64,000 bases of DNA from Ottelia alismoides (taxonomy: Eukaryota > Streptophyta > Magnoliopsida > Alismatales > Hydrocharitaceae), in the NCBI GenBank assembly GCA_037367405.1, contig JAZKJV010007242.1, forward strand, positions 496,001-560,000, given 5' to 3'. A program made the translations under genes and the position numbers. The notes beneath the pieces are model-generated. The model was not told the origin of the DNA. It saw only the letters and a program-made list of their open reading frames with translations, and did not search any database. Below are positions 8,816-22,198 of the stretch, in pieces (the first letter of the stretch is position 1; every line of letters begins with the position of its first letter).

Positions 8816-11457
8816 TGTTGGAAATGCGAGCCCACGGCGAGCCATTATGCAATAAATGTTATTGCAATTCACTCCTTAATCTGAAATGAAGAATACATAA
8901 TTTGCATAATAGGTCCCTTAGTACAATTAGGGTTATGTACCATGGCCATCTTGATAATCATACAGCTGTTGATTCAACTATTGAATCATAGAGGCTGGTG
9001 CTTGGATGAATATCTAAAGAGTTAGATTGAGGACTCATCAAGCACCGTCAGATGATTGTTAAGAGATGATCTCCAGCCTGAGTAGGAGATGGCAATCCTT
9101 ATCTCTGAAGGCTGATATCTGACCGACCTCTTGATGCAGGTCCTCTGCATAGGAATAGAGATTCGGAGGTGTCAGATTAGTTAGGTCAAAGAGTTGACTT
9201 AACGAGATCGAGATAACCAAAGTCCTATATCGTATGCTGTCATGACATAGGCACGCATCCTCTGACCGGAGACAGATGTGTTGCTATATGTCTAAGTATG
9301 TACATTTGGCAGACCAATAGGTTGATGACCTAATCAAGGTCTATACACCGGCGCGCTGGTGTGCATATAAGGGCATATGAGTAATACGATCTCTCAAAGG
9401 GATCATACAGGTTCAGTTACTGAACCGGAAGACATGAGCTCACTCATGAGATATTGGGAAGAATCAAATTCCGTGCGCACGGTCGTCTCGCTTTGGAAGC
9501 TTGACTGAATTTGTAGGTTTGATATATACTTTTGGAAAGTATATGATCAAGACCTAGGTATGATATATACTTTTGGAAAGTATATGATCGATACCGACTC
9601 CCAATGATCGAATGAGAAACTTACTGATAAAACCATGAAGTAGATAGTATAAAGTTGATCCAATACTTCGGGTTTAATCTGAGTCTTCCAGTATGCAGGA
9701 TGTATAGGTGTTGGGAATACCTGAGGGTGATGTGATCATAAACGATTGTATAACCATGACGCTTCCATTCCTAGGGAGTGATGAAACGGGTCTGGATTTT
9801 AGTGACTCCTCTCAGTAGAGAAGTAATTTGATCTTAGTCCAAATGTTGGACATTATCTGAATGTGATTCAGATACAATAAGAATATTAGATTTGCGGTCT
9901 TGATTTAATCAAGCATCTATGAGAGGCCCGCGATCTGGATTTGAGATATGATCTCAATATCCAAGTCACTATACGTGGAACAATACAATCGCCCTGTCCT
10001 TATCTCCAAGTATCTGCGGAGAAAGCGTATTATCCTTGAAGGAGTTCATGGATAATTCTATTGTTGATTTATGTATCCGAGCATTGAGAAAATGGATAAT
10101 TAAATGTGATTTAATTATCATGAGTAATATGAATTTGGTTTATATTATAAAGAGAGTTATCTTAGATAATTAAATGAGAATTAATTATCAAAGATGTAAA
10201 TAATGTGAATGTGATTCATATTATTTGGACACAAGAGAATAGAGATCCAAGATGATTAAATATGATTTAATTATCATGGATATGAATAATGTGGATAGCA
10301 ATATCCATATTAGTCATATATATTATAAATGTGATTTATAATATATAAGAGAGAGCTATTTGTAATTTACATTTGTTAATTAAATGTTAATGTGAATTGG
10401 ATTCACATTGGACATCAAATTGAAAATGTAATTTACATTTTGTTTTGGGTTGTGAATGTGATTCACAAATTTTCAATGGCATGATTGCAATGTTCACAAA
10501 ATAAATTGGATTTATTTTTTGTGAAATAATTTGCAACAAAAGTTGTTGCAAATAATGGAGATTACATAAAAGGTGAAATAGCCACCTTCCTAATGGAGGA
10601 GGGTGGACGGCCACCACTCCCATTAGGAAAGGGAGGCCGTCCCCCCTCTCCACATGGAAGGAGGCTTTCTCTCCTTTCATTATCTCCATGTATTGATGAT
10701 TTAATTTTGTAATTAAATTGTGTTGATTTATCAACATATATTTAATTTAAATTAAATTAATTGTTGTTGTGTTTTTAGCAACAAATCATGACCATTGAAA
10801 GAAACACAAATTAATGTGGACCATTGGATTTGTGTTGACTCATGGATTGAGATCCATGTATCCCAAAACCCTATAAAAGGAGAGGCACCCCATTGCTCTT
10901 CTCAACACATAAGTTGAGGCAACAAATCTCTCTCTCTCTCTCATTCTCTCTACACGTCCTCTCTCCATCTCTCGCATGTGGCCGTCCACCATGGATGCCC
11001 TAGAGAGGTTCTCCATCGCCGCGGCATCGTCGTTATGCTGCCCGATGGTTTGCTCGTGGATCTCCGTCTCCTTCGGTGCGCCCCGCTCGTGAAGAAGACA
11101 TCGGATCTCGTGTGTCGAGATCAGGAGATCCGCCGCTTGAATCATCAACATGGATTGCGAGAAGCACGCGGTTCATCCCCGCGCTCGCAAGCGTCTCCTC
11201 CGTCGGATCGGACTTGAGACAGGAGGTCTCTTTGTTTAGAGACTCGATCGCAACCACGCTTCAAGAGGTAAACCTAATACTTGTTTGTGGTTTAGACGAA
11301 ACGATCCGAGAAGTGTTCTTGGATCATGTGGTTTCGTCGCATAAAATTTTTTAATTTCCGCTGCATAGAACAACTAGTACGACTAGTCGTTCTTCGTCGT
11401 ATTCGATACGACGATCACGCTTCCGTGATGCGCTTAAGGATCTACCCATATCCTTCA
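8816..11457 (+). repeat. First LTR (2642 bp) of the long-LTR copia element
   Basis: By eye it differs from the second LTR at roughly 20 positions, including small length changes in CT and T runs, or about 99% identity. It holds a promoter-like TATAAAAG (10872-10879) followed by a CTCTCT tract near 10930. Open frames inside it, such as 10387-10737 on the minus strand, recur in the other LTR and have no coding character. Confidence 0.92.
10872..10879 (+). promoter_or_regulatory. Putative TATA box of the first long LTR
   Basis: TATAAAAG, about 50 bp ahead of a CT-rich tract that commonly surrounds plant transcription starts. The second LTR has the same arrangement at 19508-19515. Confidence 0.55.
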
Positions 11458-11459
11458 AG

Positions 11460-11471
11460 TGGTATCAGAGC
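11460..11471 (+). other. tRNA primer-binding site of the long-LTR element
   Basis: TGGTATCAGAGC lies two bases after the LTR end. It matches the initiator methionine tRNA primer. Confidence 0.92.
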
Positions 11472-14400
11472 CAGGTTGGTGGTTTTGGATACGATCCATA
11501 AACCGAGGACGACTTGGGTTCATTAGGGTATGCGAAAGTTTTCTTGCATTTCATTTTCGCATCTCTGTTTTGATATTATTTTCGGCACTGTTTAAATTGT
11601 TTAAACACGAAAATAATATTTGGATTTTATTCCCCATTAAATAAGGAAACCGTAGGATCTGAGTTTGCGTGATTTCGATTCCGTTTGCTCTAAATATGCT
11701 CATTTTAGTGAACGTGTATCCACTGTTTCGGGGACTGCGGATCATGACGTAATTAAGCTGTTAATTGCGGATTTGAAACGCCTTGAAATGCGTGCAAATC
11801 ACTCGGGTTCTGTTGTAAATCAAGTTAGCAAACTTTTGAAATTTACTTTGCTTAATTTGGATTTAAATTGATTGAGATATGTTAATTTTAGTGAGTAGGG
11901 GTCCTTACTGAAATTACATTCCTAATCTAGAACCAAGTGATTGTCAATTAGTGAAATTAATTGTTAATTTCGTGAAATAATCTTGAAAAATATTTGTGAA
12001 ATATTGAAACATTATTATTTGCCTAATTGACTTGGCCCAACCAATTAATTGATTAAGATATGATCTAAATCATAATTGGAAACCACAATCTTTCAAACTT
12101 GATGCTTAAATAGGATTTGGGAATTTGTCTAGCAAATTTCCTTATAATCAAAAATGTTTTGATTATTACTATATGGTACAATTTCGGTTGAAGAACCTAT
12201 GATCATCTCAAGTATAAATTAATCAATTTGGCATTATCCTTTCCCGAGGCGGATATGGTGCCTAGTCGGAGAGCATTGGGGTTGCGGGTTGCAACGTATG
12301 TGGTCCGTCCCACTCTCGTCGGTACTGGCCATGACAGCGGGTAGGGCCGGGATAATGTCCGAGGGATTAAGATGTATTTTTCTAATTATTAAAACTCGAA
12401 TTAATACGTATTTTGAGATATTACCATATATGTATTCAAGTAAAATAATCAAGTTTGATTGATTGAATCGGATTGATAATTAATTTAATATGATTAAGTT
12501 GATTATGTTCAATTGAAATACTCTAATATGATTAGAGTTAATAATTCCCTTGGAAGAATTAATTATGTGAATGTGATTCACGATAATTAATTAAAATTTG
12601 AATATGAGGTGGAGGATCACATAAGTGACATCCATGGTCTCCCGTCAAGGCGAAGGGTTCCGTCGCCAGGGACTGTATGTGGGAGACGCCTGTCCGAAGT
12701 GACAGCTCCTGTATACAAGCGCATCTGGATCGGGCTCTTTGCTTCTCGAAAGAGTAAGGCCGTATACGTAGTGACCCCAATATCGGATCCTCATATTATT
12801 GGGGCGATATTGGATTGCGTATAGCGAGTACTATTCCTGTTGATGGTTGGTTCAATTAACAATGGGTCAACATCGCCTTAGGGGTGGTGGGCTCGGGTGT
12901 TAAAGACCGAATTGGGAAATGCAAGTTGGACTTGCAAAGCGGAATGTGTTCCCGCTTCTTTTTATCCGAGTTGCAGATTCTCATATTATTGGGATGTAAC
13001 AAAGATAAGGAAGGAGATCCCAGATATTGTTGAGATATAATGGTCAAGCTTGCAAAAGTCGGCCGACTAGGCCGACTAGTCGGCCCGACTAGTCGAGTCG
13101 GGGGGGTAGCCGACTCGACTAGGCCTAGTCGGCCCTTAGTCGGTCCACCCGACTAGTCGGGCCGACTAGTCGGCCTAGTCGGCCGACTAATCGGCCGACT
13201 TTTACAACAACCTTTTATATTTTTTTTGTTTTTCACTTTTTTTAAAAGCAAACATATTCTAATATGCTTAATGTTATATTTAAAGTCAATTACTTCTTTT
13301 GTTTCATCATGATGTCATATAAAATGTACAAATATATGTATATACATATGAATATATGTATAAAAAACTGATTTATATATTTAAAATAATTAAAAATTCA
13401 AAACCGACTAATGACCGACTAATTCCGACTAGTCGCCCGACTGCCGACTAATCCTTAGTAGGTGACCCCGCCGACCGAGTACCGACTACCGCTTTCTGCA
13501 ACCTTGATAATGGTAAGTATATCTCTTACATTGAAAGTGATTGAGGGAATGAACTTTCAATGTTGACAAGGCAAGACAACTTTGATATAAAATCCTAAAT
13601 CAAAGTAAAATATATATATATTTATATATTTATGCAATTTTCTTATTTCAGATAATCCTTCATTAAAACCCACTCAATGATATACTCAATAATAACCAGT
13701 GAAATATCTTGGATTGGACTCATGATCCAGATATTGTACTTGCAGTTGGACACATAATGTATGTGGTTGCAATGATCAAGTTTCCTCATAATAATGAGGA
13801 ATGACAATTAAATAGATAATAAGACTACAACCCTAGGGTTTGTATGTCTCTATAGTCTTGATCTCTTATCGGATGTACTTTGGAAGTGACATGTCGATGA
13901 TGATCGCAATTGTCAAATAATCCTTATAAAATTTATGAAGATATTCTGGCATACATATGTGCTCTTGACATTTAACATGAATGAGATGGTTCACTGCATC
14001 ATGCAGAATGGTGGCTCTATAAGAGATGATGTATTCAAATTGTTTGAGTACCTACCTGAACCTATGTTTTAAGAGTTTAGATGGATGTAGATGATGAGTG
14101 TCATCATTCTACTATCTATACTCTGGTCATTCATGAAGCTTCATAATATTCATATTGTATGAATTTAATGAAGCATGTATAAATGTTGAAATGCTCTTAC
14201 ATAAGAGATCCTTAGTCTTAAGCAATGGTTGCTTATAGATAAAGGGAGCGCAGTGGAAGCATGGGTTGGACCCGAATAAGAAGTATGGTCAAAGAGTTGA
14301 CTATACATCTACGACTTCCATATGTCATCCGAAGAGTTGGATGAATGCCAATACTGCAATAAGGTGATGTGTTGATAGTATGACTATCAAGTCTATCTAG

Positions 14401-15009
14401 AATCCTTAGAGAAGGACTCGGATGGAGCATCGGATTAATCTACATAAATCATTGATAAGATAAAGTCAAATAATTGTATCTCAATCTTCTGATGACATTT
14501 GCAATAGGTTGCATATGTTTTAGAAGACTGAAAAATTTGATCTTAAAGGTTTATAGTTATCCACATGGATATTGATGCAATTGTTGCAACAATCTCTGTT
14601 GGATTGATAGACTTGTTAATTTTAGTGGGAGAGTCCTTAGTCTTAGAGAATGTCTCTATGATCTAGATATAAGAATACACTCATTGTTTGTTTCTAAATG
14701 TTAGAAATGAACATGAATCTGAGATAGAACTATCATAAAGAGTTATGATGTATATATTTCAGATAGTAATCTAATAATCTAGTGGACTTCAGTAAATTAG
14801 AAAATTAATGAATGGTTCATTAACATTTCTAAATACTGAAATTAAACCTTAAGATCAATAGGAGGATGAAGATCATTTGACAATGATCTAGCATCAAGCC
14901 TTGGACATTTGTCTATTGATTTGATCAATAGACTAGTAAGAGATGAACCTTTAGAATGTCTAAAATTTCAAAAACTTACATACTTATGAATATTGTATTC
15001 AAAGAAAAA
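11472..15009. other. Non-coding internal region of the long-LTR element
   Basis: No frame above about 70 codons makes sense as gag. The stretch 11665-11870 could be a gag relic but is too short to judge. Interrupted by the hAT element at 13045-13506. Confidence 0.6.
13045..13506. mobile_element. Non-autonomous hAT element with a CCGACTAGTCGG array
   Basis: 462 bp. Ends are CAAGCTTGCAAAAGTCGG and, in reverse complement, CAAGGTTGCAGAAAGCGG. The flanking 8-bp duplication ATAATGGT (13037-13044 and 13507-13514) is exact. Both subterminal regions consist of GTCGG/CCGAC units, densest at the left (13060-13200), around an AT-rich centre. It codes for nothing, so it would depend on a hAT transposase elsewhere. 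Confidence 0.93.
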
Positions 15010-17350
15010 TGTCCAATACACCCTTCTTAGAGAAAGGTGTAAGATGCCAAGGTATTCAGAATCTTATGCATATTGATGTATGTAGATCATCTATATCCAT
15101 GGGATCAAATTTCGCCGAAATTCGGTCGAATTTCGGTCGAATTTCGGTTTCGGTGGGTGACCGAAATTCAACCGAAATGGCCTATATCGGCCGACATTTG
15201 GGTGCCCTAGTTCAAAAACCAACCGAAATGACCGAAATTTCGGTCGAATTTCGACCGAAATTCGACCGAAATTTCGTTTCGGTCTGTCACCGAAACGAAA
15301 CCGACATCCGACATTTAAGGCCTTGTCTATATCATAGTAAACATTATGGATATGTGATATCTGTTGATGATTATGTATGATATGAGATTTCTTCTCTTCA
15401 CCTAAGAAACCTTTGAAATGTTCAAAGATTTCATTATTTTTGGTTTAGAACTAAAGTTTGAAGGAAGATAAAATGAATTTGATCTAATCTAGGTAGCAAG
15501 TACCTGTTAGATAAATTCAAAGAATACCTTATAGAGATATGAATATCATTTCTATCTCAATCCTCCTAACACACCTTGACTCAATAGAGTTATAGGTAGA
15601 TACAACTGGATCATGCGTGACATGATCTTATCAATGATGAATTTTAGCATAATTATCCCTTAGTTTCCAGGTATATATGTGTAGAAGAGACTACAATATA
15701 TATGCTTAACATGATTCCATGCTTGCAAGCTGGAATCTAGCACTTGAAAGTGCTGCTTCATTAGGAAAATAAAGGATGGTATTGGATACCTACTTTATGA
15801 CCTTGAGATTCTAAGTATCTCACCTCTGAGAATATGATTCTTAGAGGTTGAGACTCTTGAGAATCAAGATGAAAATGAAGTGTAGGAACTCATTTATCTT
15901 GAGAAGATAATGAGGCTCCTGAAATTGGAAACTAAGAGGACAATTAAAAATGAAACACTAATACCTCTTCAAATGAGTTTGAGGATGGATTCCATGTGTC
16001 AGAGAAATCTGACAATGATTGAACTTCATGTGATGAAGCTTCTGAAGATCATAGCATGGATAGATGGATGTTAGCAATAAAAGTCTAATGTAGACTTCAT
16101 ATGCAAGTGTTGTATATGGACCCTCGTGGATCCACCTATATGGGTAAAACCTGTAAAGGTGTAAATGGATCTTCAAGAGAAAGGGAACCTGATGAGAAGG
16201 TAGAGACCTTCAAAGCACGGTTCGTAGCCATGAGCCACACACCAGAAGAGAAGACATTGCTTGCAATGAGACTTGCTCTTCAGTGACCATGCTTAAAATC
16301 ATCAGAATGTTGCTAACCTTAGCTACACAACTTGACTATTGCATCTTCAAGATGTAAGTCAAAATTGCATTCCTCTATAAATACCTCTCTGAGGATATTC
16401 ACATGAAGTAGCCCCAGGGCTTCATGATTGAGGAAAGTAAGGTGTGCAAGCTAAGGAATCCATCTAAGGACTCAAATAAGCTTCTTTGAGATGGACCATA
16501 AGATTTGATGAAATTATAAATGTTATGATTTCAAATGGAATCTTGATGAGCCATGCGAAGCTTAGTGGGAGTGCCTATGTGTTCATTGCGCTAAATGTAG
16601 ATGATATCCTGATCATTTAAAATGATATAAGGATAATAATAAGTGTTTTATAATCTGATTGTTCCGTAACTTGAGATATGATCTCAAGGATACCTCTTGG
16701 ATCTTAGTTCTGAAGGTGTTCAGGAGCAAAGAGAAGAGGGTATTGGGACTGTCACATTAGTAGTACACCTTGGACATATTCTATTTTATGGAAAATCCCA
16801 AGAAAGGCTTCCATCCCTTAAGATATGGTTCTGACCTATCTGAAGGGATAGCACCTCAAAGAGTTGAGGAAGTAAATGCCAGAACTACTTGCACTTGTGC
16901 ATTAGTTACGAGAAGCTGAGTGTATGCTAGATGTGTACAAAAGCCAGATATCTGCCATGCAGTGGGAGTAGTAAAATGTTACTAATCCTACTATGGAAAT
17001 AAAACACTTAATTGCAGTAATAATAATATCTTCAAAGATGATGAAACTTAGAGATAGTGATCTCAAAGTCTTATATTCAAAAGTTTAAGACCATGTAGAT
17101 AGTGATCTATAAGGGTCTAAATTTAGATACCTTAGGAGATAGAGATCTCCGGGAATGAAGGTATTCTAATAAGGATTATGGGGATACTGGTTATGATAAT
17201 TATTAAGCTGTAGTGTCAAAGACACTGTAACTAACTAGATTGAGTATTGGTTGCATAAGATGCAATAATCGCATTAGATGCGAGCACTGTTACTGGGGAT
17301 ATGTAAGTGCCGTAAAAGGACTTGGCATAGTCTCGCGGCAACAGAGTGAG
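15010..17350 (+). pseudogene. Relic of copia integrase, RT and RNase H
   Basis: Degraded pol of the long-LTR element. Recognisable pieces include an integrase start (HIDVCRSS near 15065, interrupted by the hAT insertion at 15098), RT lead-in (KARFVAMSHT near 16215), an RT region around 16300-16470 (LDYCIFKM, PQGFMIEESKVCKL) and a RT core relic where the YVDD box reads NVDDIL (near 16600). An RPDI-like TRPDICYAVG relic is near 16945. Stops and frameshifts occur every few dozen codons. No functional product is possible. Confidence 0.75.
15098..15325. mobile_element. Non-autonomous hAT element with a TTCGGTCGAA array
   Basis: 228 bp, flanked by the exact 8-bp duplication TCTATATC (15090-15097 and 15326-15333). 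Ends are CATGGGATCAAATTTCG and, in reverse complement, CAAGGCCTTAAATGTCG. Nearly the whole body is TTCGG/CCGAA and TTCGGTCGAA units arranged in opposite orientations. It is inserted in the integrase relic of the long-LTR copia. Confidence 0.9.
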
Positions 17351-17451
17351 TGATCAGCTTACCTAGCTATTTTCTAAATAGCCTATGATTGTCACATGAG
17401 TACGGGTTTAAATGATTAGCCCATTAATGGCTCTTTGGGCTAGTGGGAGAT

Positions 17452-20090
17452 TGTTGGAAATGCGAGCCCACGGCGAGCCATTATGCAATAAATGTTATTG
17501 CAATTCACTCCTTAATCTGAAATGAAGAATACATAATTTGCATAATAGGTCCCTTAGTACAATTAGGGTTATGTACCATGGCCATCTTGATAATCATACA
17601 GCTGTTGATTCAACTATTGAATCATAGAGGCTGGTGCTTGGATGAATATCTAAAGAGTTAGATTGAGGACTCATCAAGCACCGTCAGATGATTGTTAAGA
17701 GATGATCTCCAGCCTGAGTAGGAGATGGCAATCCTTATCTCTGAAGGCTGATATCTGACCGACCTCTTGATGCAGGTCCTCTGCATAGGAATAGAGATTC
17801 AGAGGTGTCAGATTAGTTAGGTCAAAGAGTTGACTTAACGAGATCGAGATAACCAAAGTCCTATATCGTATGCTGTCATGACATAGGCACGCATCCTCTG
17901 ATCGGAGACAGATGTGTTGCTATATGTCTAAGTATGTACATTTGGCAGACCAATAGGTTGATGACCTAATCAAGGTCTATACACCGGCGCGCTGGTGTGC
18001 ATATAAGGACATATGAGTAATACGATCTCTCAAAGGGATCATACATGTTCAGTTACTGAACCGGAAGACATGAGCTCACTCATGAGATATTGGGAAGAAT
18101 CAAATTCCGTGCGCACGGTCGTCTCGCTTTGGAAGCTTGACTGAATTTGTAGGTTTGATATATACTTTTGGAAAGTATATGATCAAGACCTAGGTATGAT
18201 ATATACTTTTGGAAAGTATATGATCGATACCGACTCCCAATGATCGAATGAGAAACTTACTGATAAAACCATGAAGTAGACAGTATAAAGTTGATCCAAT
18301 ACTTCGGGTTTAATCTGATTCTTCCAGTATGCAGGATGTATAGGTGTTGGGAATACCTGAGGGTGATGTGATCATAAACGATTGTATAACCATGACGCTT
18401 CCATTCCTAGGGAGTGATGAAACGGGTCTGGATTTTAGTGACTCCTCTCAGTAGAGAAGTAATCTGATCTTAGTCCAAATGTTGGACATTATCTGAATGT
18501 GATTCAGATACAATAAGAAGATTAGATTTGCGGTCTTGATTTAATCAAGCATCTATGAGAGGCCCGCGATCTGGATTTGAGATATGATCTCAATATCCAA
18601 GTCACTATACGTGGAACAATACAATCGCCCTGTCCTTATCTCCAAGTATCTGCGGAGAAAGCGTATTATCCTTGAAGGAGTTCATGGATAATTCTATTGT
18701 TGATTTATGTATCCGAGCATTGAGAAAATGGATAATTAAATGTGATTAAATTATCATGAGTAATATGAATTTGGTTTATATTATAAAGAGAGTTATCTTA
18801 GATAATTAAATGAGATTTAATTATCAAAGATGTAAATAATGTGGATGTGATTCATATTATTTGGACACAAGAGAATAGAGATCCAAGATGATTAAATATG
18901 ATTTAATTATCATGGATATGAATAATGTGGATAGCAATATCCATATTAGTCATATATATTATAAATGTGATTTATAATATATAAGAGAGAGCTATTTGTA
19001 ATTTACATTTGTTAATTAAATGTTAATGTGAATTGGATTCACATTGGACATCAAATTGAAAATGTAATTTACATTTTGTTTTGGGTTGTGAATGTGATTC
19101 ACAAATTTTCAATGGCATGATTGCAATGTTCACAAAATAAATTGGATTTATTTTTTGTGAAATAATTTGCAACAAAAGTTGTTGCAAATAATGGAGATTA
19201 CATAAAAGGTGAAATAGCCACCTTCCTAATGGAGGAGGGTGGACGGCCACCACTCCCATTAGGAAAGGGAGGCCGTCCCCCCTCTCCACATGGAAGGAGG
19301 CTTTCTCTCCTTTCATTATCTCCATGTATTGATGATTTAATTTTGTAATTAAATTGTGTTGATTTATCAACATATATTTAATTTAAATTAAATTAATTGT
19401 TGTTGTGTTTTTAGCAACAAATCATGACCATTGAAAGAAACACAAATTAATGTGGACCATTGGATTTGTGTTGACTCATGGATTGAGATCCATGTATCCC
19501 AAAACCCTATAAAAGGAGAGGCACCCCATTGCTCTTCTCAACACATAAGTTGAGGCAACAAATCTCTCTCTCTCTCATTCTCTCTACACGTCCTCTCTCC
19601 ATCTCTCTCATGTGGCCATCCACCATGGATGCCCTAGAGAGGTTCTCCATCGCCGCGGCATCGTCGTTATGCTGCCCGATGGTTTACTCGTGGATCTCCG
19701 TCTCCTTCGGTGCGCCCCGCTCGTGAAGAAGACATCGGATCTCGTGTGTCGAGATCAGGAGATCCGCCGCTTGAATCATCAACATGGATTGCGAGAAGCA
19801 CGCGGTTCATCCCGCGCTCGCAAGCGTCTCCTCCGTCGGATCGGACTTGAGACAGGAGGTCTCTTTGTTTAGAGACTCGATCGCAACCACGCTTCAAGAG
19901 GTAAACCTAATACTTGTTTGTGGTTTAGACGAAACGATCCGAGAAGTGTTCTTGGATCATGTGGTTTCGTCGCATAAAATTTTTTTATTTTCGCTGCATA
20001 GAACAACTAGTACGACTAGTCGTTCTTCGTCGTATTCGATACGACGATCACGCTTCCGTGATGCGTTTAAGGATCTACCCATATCCTTCA
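17452..20090 (+). repeat. Second LTR (2639 bp) of the long-LTR copia element
   Basis: Near-identical to 8816-11457. It follows the purine tract CTAGTGGGAGAT and ends ATATCCTTCA. TATAAAAG is at 19508-19515. Confidence 0.92.
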
Positions 20091-21395
20091 CTTGGTTATT
20101 CTTGTTTTTATAGAAGTATTGTTTTTACCCCTCAAAGCACCTTTTCTTTTCTTCAAAGATCATATATGTATTTATCCATGTGTCAGGCCGACTGTCTGCA
20201 GTGAGCTTTTGCCTTGTGCAGCTGTTTTGGAGTCTGATTCTAGGAAGGTTTTCATTAGGTAACTGATTACTGAACGCAAAAATAAAATTGTAGTTGGTTC
20301 TTTTACCTAGTATTTTGGAACTAAGAGCATACTATTACTAGGAAACAATTGCCTGTTCGTCCCATATATATATATTTGAAGGAAAATGGTGTTCATCGTG
20401 AAAATGCACACCCAGAAAACTTCACTACTATGTCACAAAAATATGATGCATGGTTAAAACGCAAAAAAAAAAACAAGTACCAGACATTTGCAAGGACCTG
20501 ACATGCTCTAATAATTGTCCCGAATAATCGGGAAGAGGCGGTTTTGATTCAAGTAATGCTTAAAATGCGTACACTTTTGGAAATTAAATCACACAATGAT
20601 GAGATGCCATATTTTAGACTGGGGTGACGGGTAGAATGTGGGTAACGAGATGGGTGTTTTTTCTCTTTCTTGGGATCTGAGGCATGTGACAATGATGGAT
20701 CGTAATATGGCCAATACGAGGAGCATATGCCTTGGGAGATCGAATCATATAATGGAGTGATACCACGACGGACACTGGGAATATTGATTAAAGGGTTGTG
20801 TTGAGCTTGAGTAGATCACTTTTTGTGGTTGGGTTTGACACAAGTTACAATGCTGGAGCTTAATATTAGGCTTCAAATGACACAATGTCGAGTAGCCACA
20901 TGGGGGCTGTAGCAACCGTCAATGGTGGTAACAGCTCTGGTTATTCAAGTACTGAGTCCATCTTGTGTTTAGACTGCTATGATTTGAAATATTTTCCATG
21001 CAGTCTCATGGTAGAGAATCTAGAGATTAAGATGAACATGTCTTTACAGTTTTTTTTGTTTTAACATGCATAAAACATCATATAGAAATTATAGATAAAA
21101 ACATCTAGAAAAAAGCAAACCAGGCTACATTGTGGCTTTGAGAACGAGGTTCTGTTTGCTTGTTCTTTCTTTCTTTCTTTCTATATTTTGCCATAATGTC
21201 AACTCTCATTTTAAATTTAATACTTCCATGCAGTTCAAGGTACTGATTTATTCTATATCTGTTGTCCTCTTGAGTACATCTGAATCTTACGATTCTTCAG
21301 TTATACATGCAGTAGTAACTGGAATTTTTTATCCGCAACTTATCCTACTTTGCCCATAATATTTGGTTGACATCCCCTGGTTTTTTCTCTTTCAG
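20091..21395 (+). other. Probable intron or upstream remnant of the helicase gene
   Basis: Directly adjoins the retrotransposon and ends in a pyrimidine tract and CAG (21392-21395) that looks like a 3' splice site for the exon at 21396. I looked for the exon expected just upstream in this family, which encodes the end of the SNF2 ATPase half with a LRQxC...LC segment, and found no convincing match. It contains a TTTC microsatellite at ~21163-21182. Confidence 0.5.
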
Positions 21396-22198
21396 ATGTA
21401 ACCCAAAATCCTGAACTGCTGAAAAAATTGATCGAGATGATTCAAGATGGAGATGACTTTGATTGCCCAATTTGCCTTTCTCCCCCGCATAAAACCGTTA
21501 TCACCACATGTTCTCATATTTTCTGCCAAAATTGCATCCTGAGATCCCTGAAGCAGCCCAATGCTCGTTGCCCGATGTGCCGCCGTTACTTGTCTAAGTC
21601 CGACCTCTTTGTGGCTCCTCAATCTTCTGAGGATGACAAGAGGAGCATGCCTTCTGATAAGCCCCTCTCTTCCAAGGTTTCCGTGTTGCTTAAGATGCTA
21701 TTGGCAACCAAGGAACACCGTCCTTCCACGAAATCTGTGGTGTTCTCACAATTTAAGAAGATGCTGGTTTTGATGGAGGAGCCTCTAAGAGCTGCAGGAT
21801 TTGCAGTCGTGAGATTGGACGGTGCAATGAGCATGAAGAAGAGGGCAGATGTAATCCGTGAGTTTTCCAATACGAGCCCGTCCGCACCTACGGTGCTACT
21901 AGCCAGTCTGAGAGCTGCAGGCACAGGGATAAACTTGACTGCAGCTTCGAGGGTTTATCTGGTGGAGCCATGGTGGAATCCAGCGGTCGAGGAACAGGCG
22001 ATGGACAGGGTTCACCGGATTGGCCAGAAGGAAGGAGTCACGGTGGTCAGGCTCATTGTTAGGAACAGTATAGAAGAGAGGGTGCTTCAGTTGCAGGAGA
22101 GGAAGAAGAAGCTAGCAAGTGGCGCATTCAAGGGCAGGAAAGGGAAGGATCAACGGGAGATGCGATTAGATGATATCAGGTCCATCATGCATTTGTGA
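21396..22198 (+). CDS. SMARCA3-like RING/SNF2 helicase, last exon only
   Basis: The exon starts after TTTCAG, and two bases complete a split codon. 266 codons plus TGA at 22196-22198 follow. Residues ~18-60 form a C3HC4 RING finger (CPICLSPP ... CSHIFCQNC ... CPMC), the E3-type domain inserted between the two helicase lobes in RAD5/HLTF proteins. Residues ~85-230 are the second helicase lobe (SSKVSVLLKML, KSVVFSQFKKML, VRLDGAMS, LLASLRAAGTGINLTAAS, EQAMDRVHRIGQ with the motif VI arginines). The tail is Lys/Arg-rich. In the family this is a nuclear chromatin or DNA-repair ATPase. The ATP-binding lobe and N-terminus are absent, and the retrotransposon block begins 1.3 kb upstream. It is therefore either the end of a gene with a huge transposon-filled intron or a severed fragment. 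The surviving exon has no lesions. Confidence 0.88.

Larger units (their letters stand above)
8773..20090 (+). mobile_element. Long-LTR copia retrotransposon with decayed pol
   Basis: Two ~2.64-kb direct repeats (8816-11457 and 17452-20090) begin TGTTGGAAATGCG and end ATATCCTTCA. TGGTATCAGAGC follows the first, and the purine tract CTAGTGGGAGAT precedes each. The first LTR is itself preceded by 43 bp (8773-8815) that match the last 43 bp of the internal region, so the left end is the remains of a tandem or recombined element. I found no left target duplication; CTTGG follows the right LTR. The internal 6 kb contains only relics of copia integrase, RT and RNase H full of stops, plus two hAT insertions. 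Confidence 0.9.

Noticed and set aside
10387..10737. 116-codon minus-strand frame
   Set aside because: An identical frame recurs at 19023-19373. Both are inside the non-coding long LTRs and have no protein-like features.
11033..11257. Overlapping frames on both strands at the end of the long LTR
   Set aside because: Repeated in the other LTR with frame-changing differences, so not under coding constraint.
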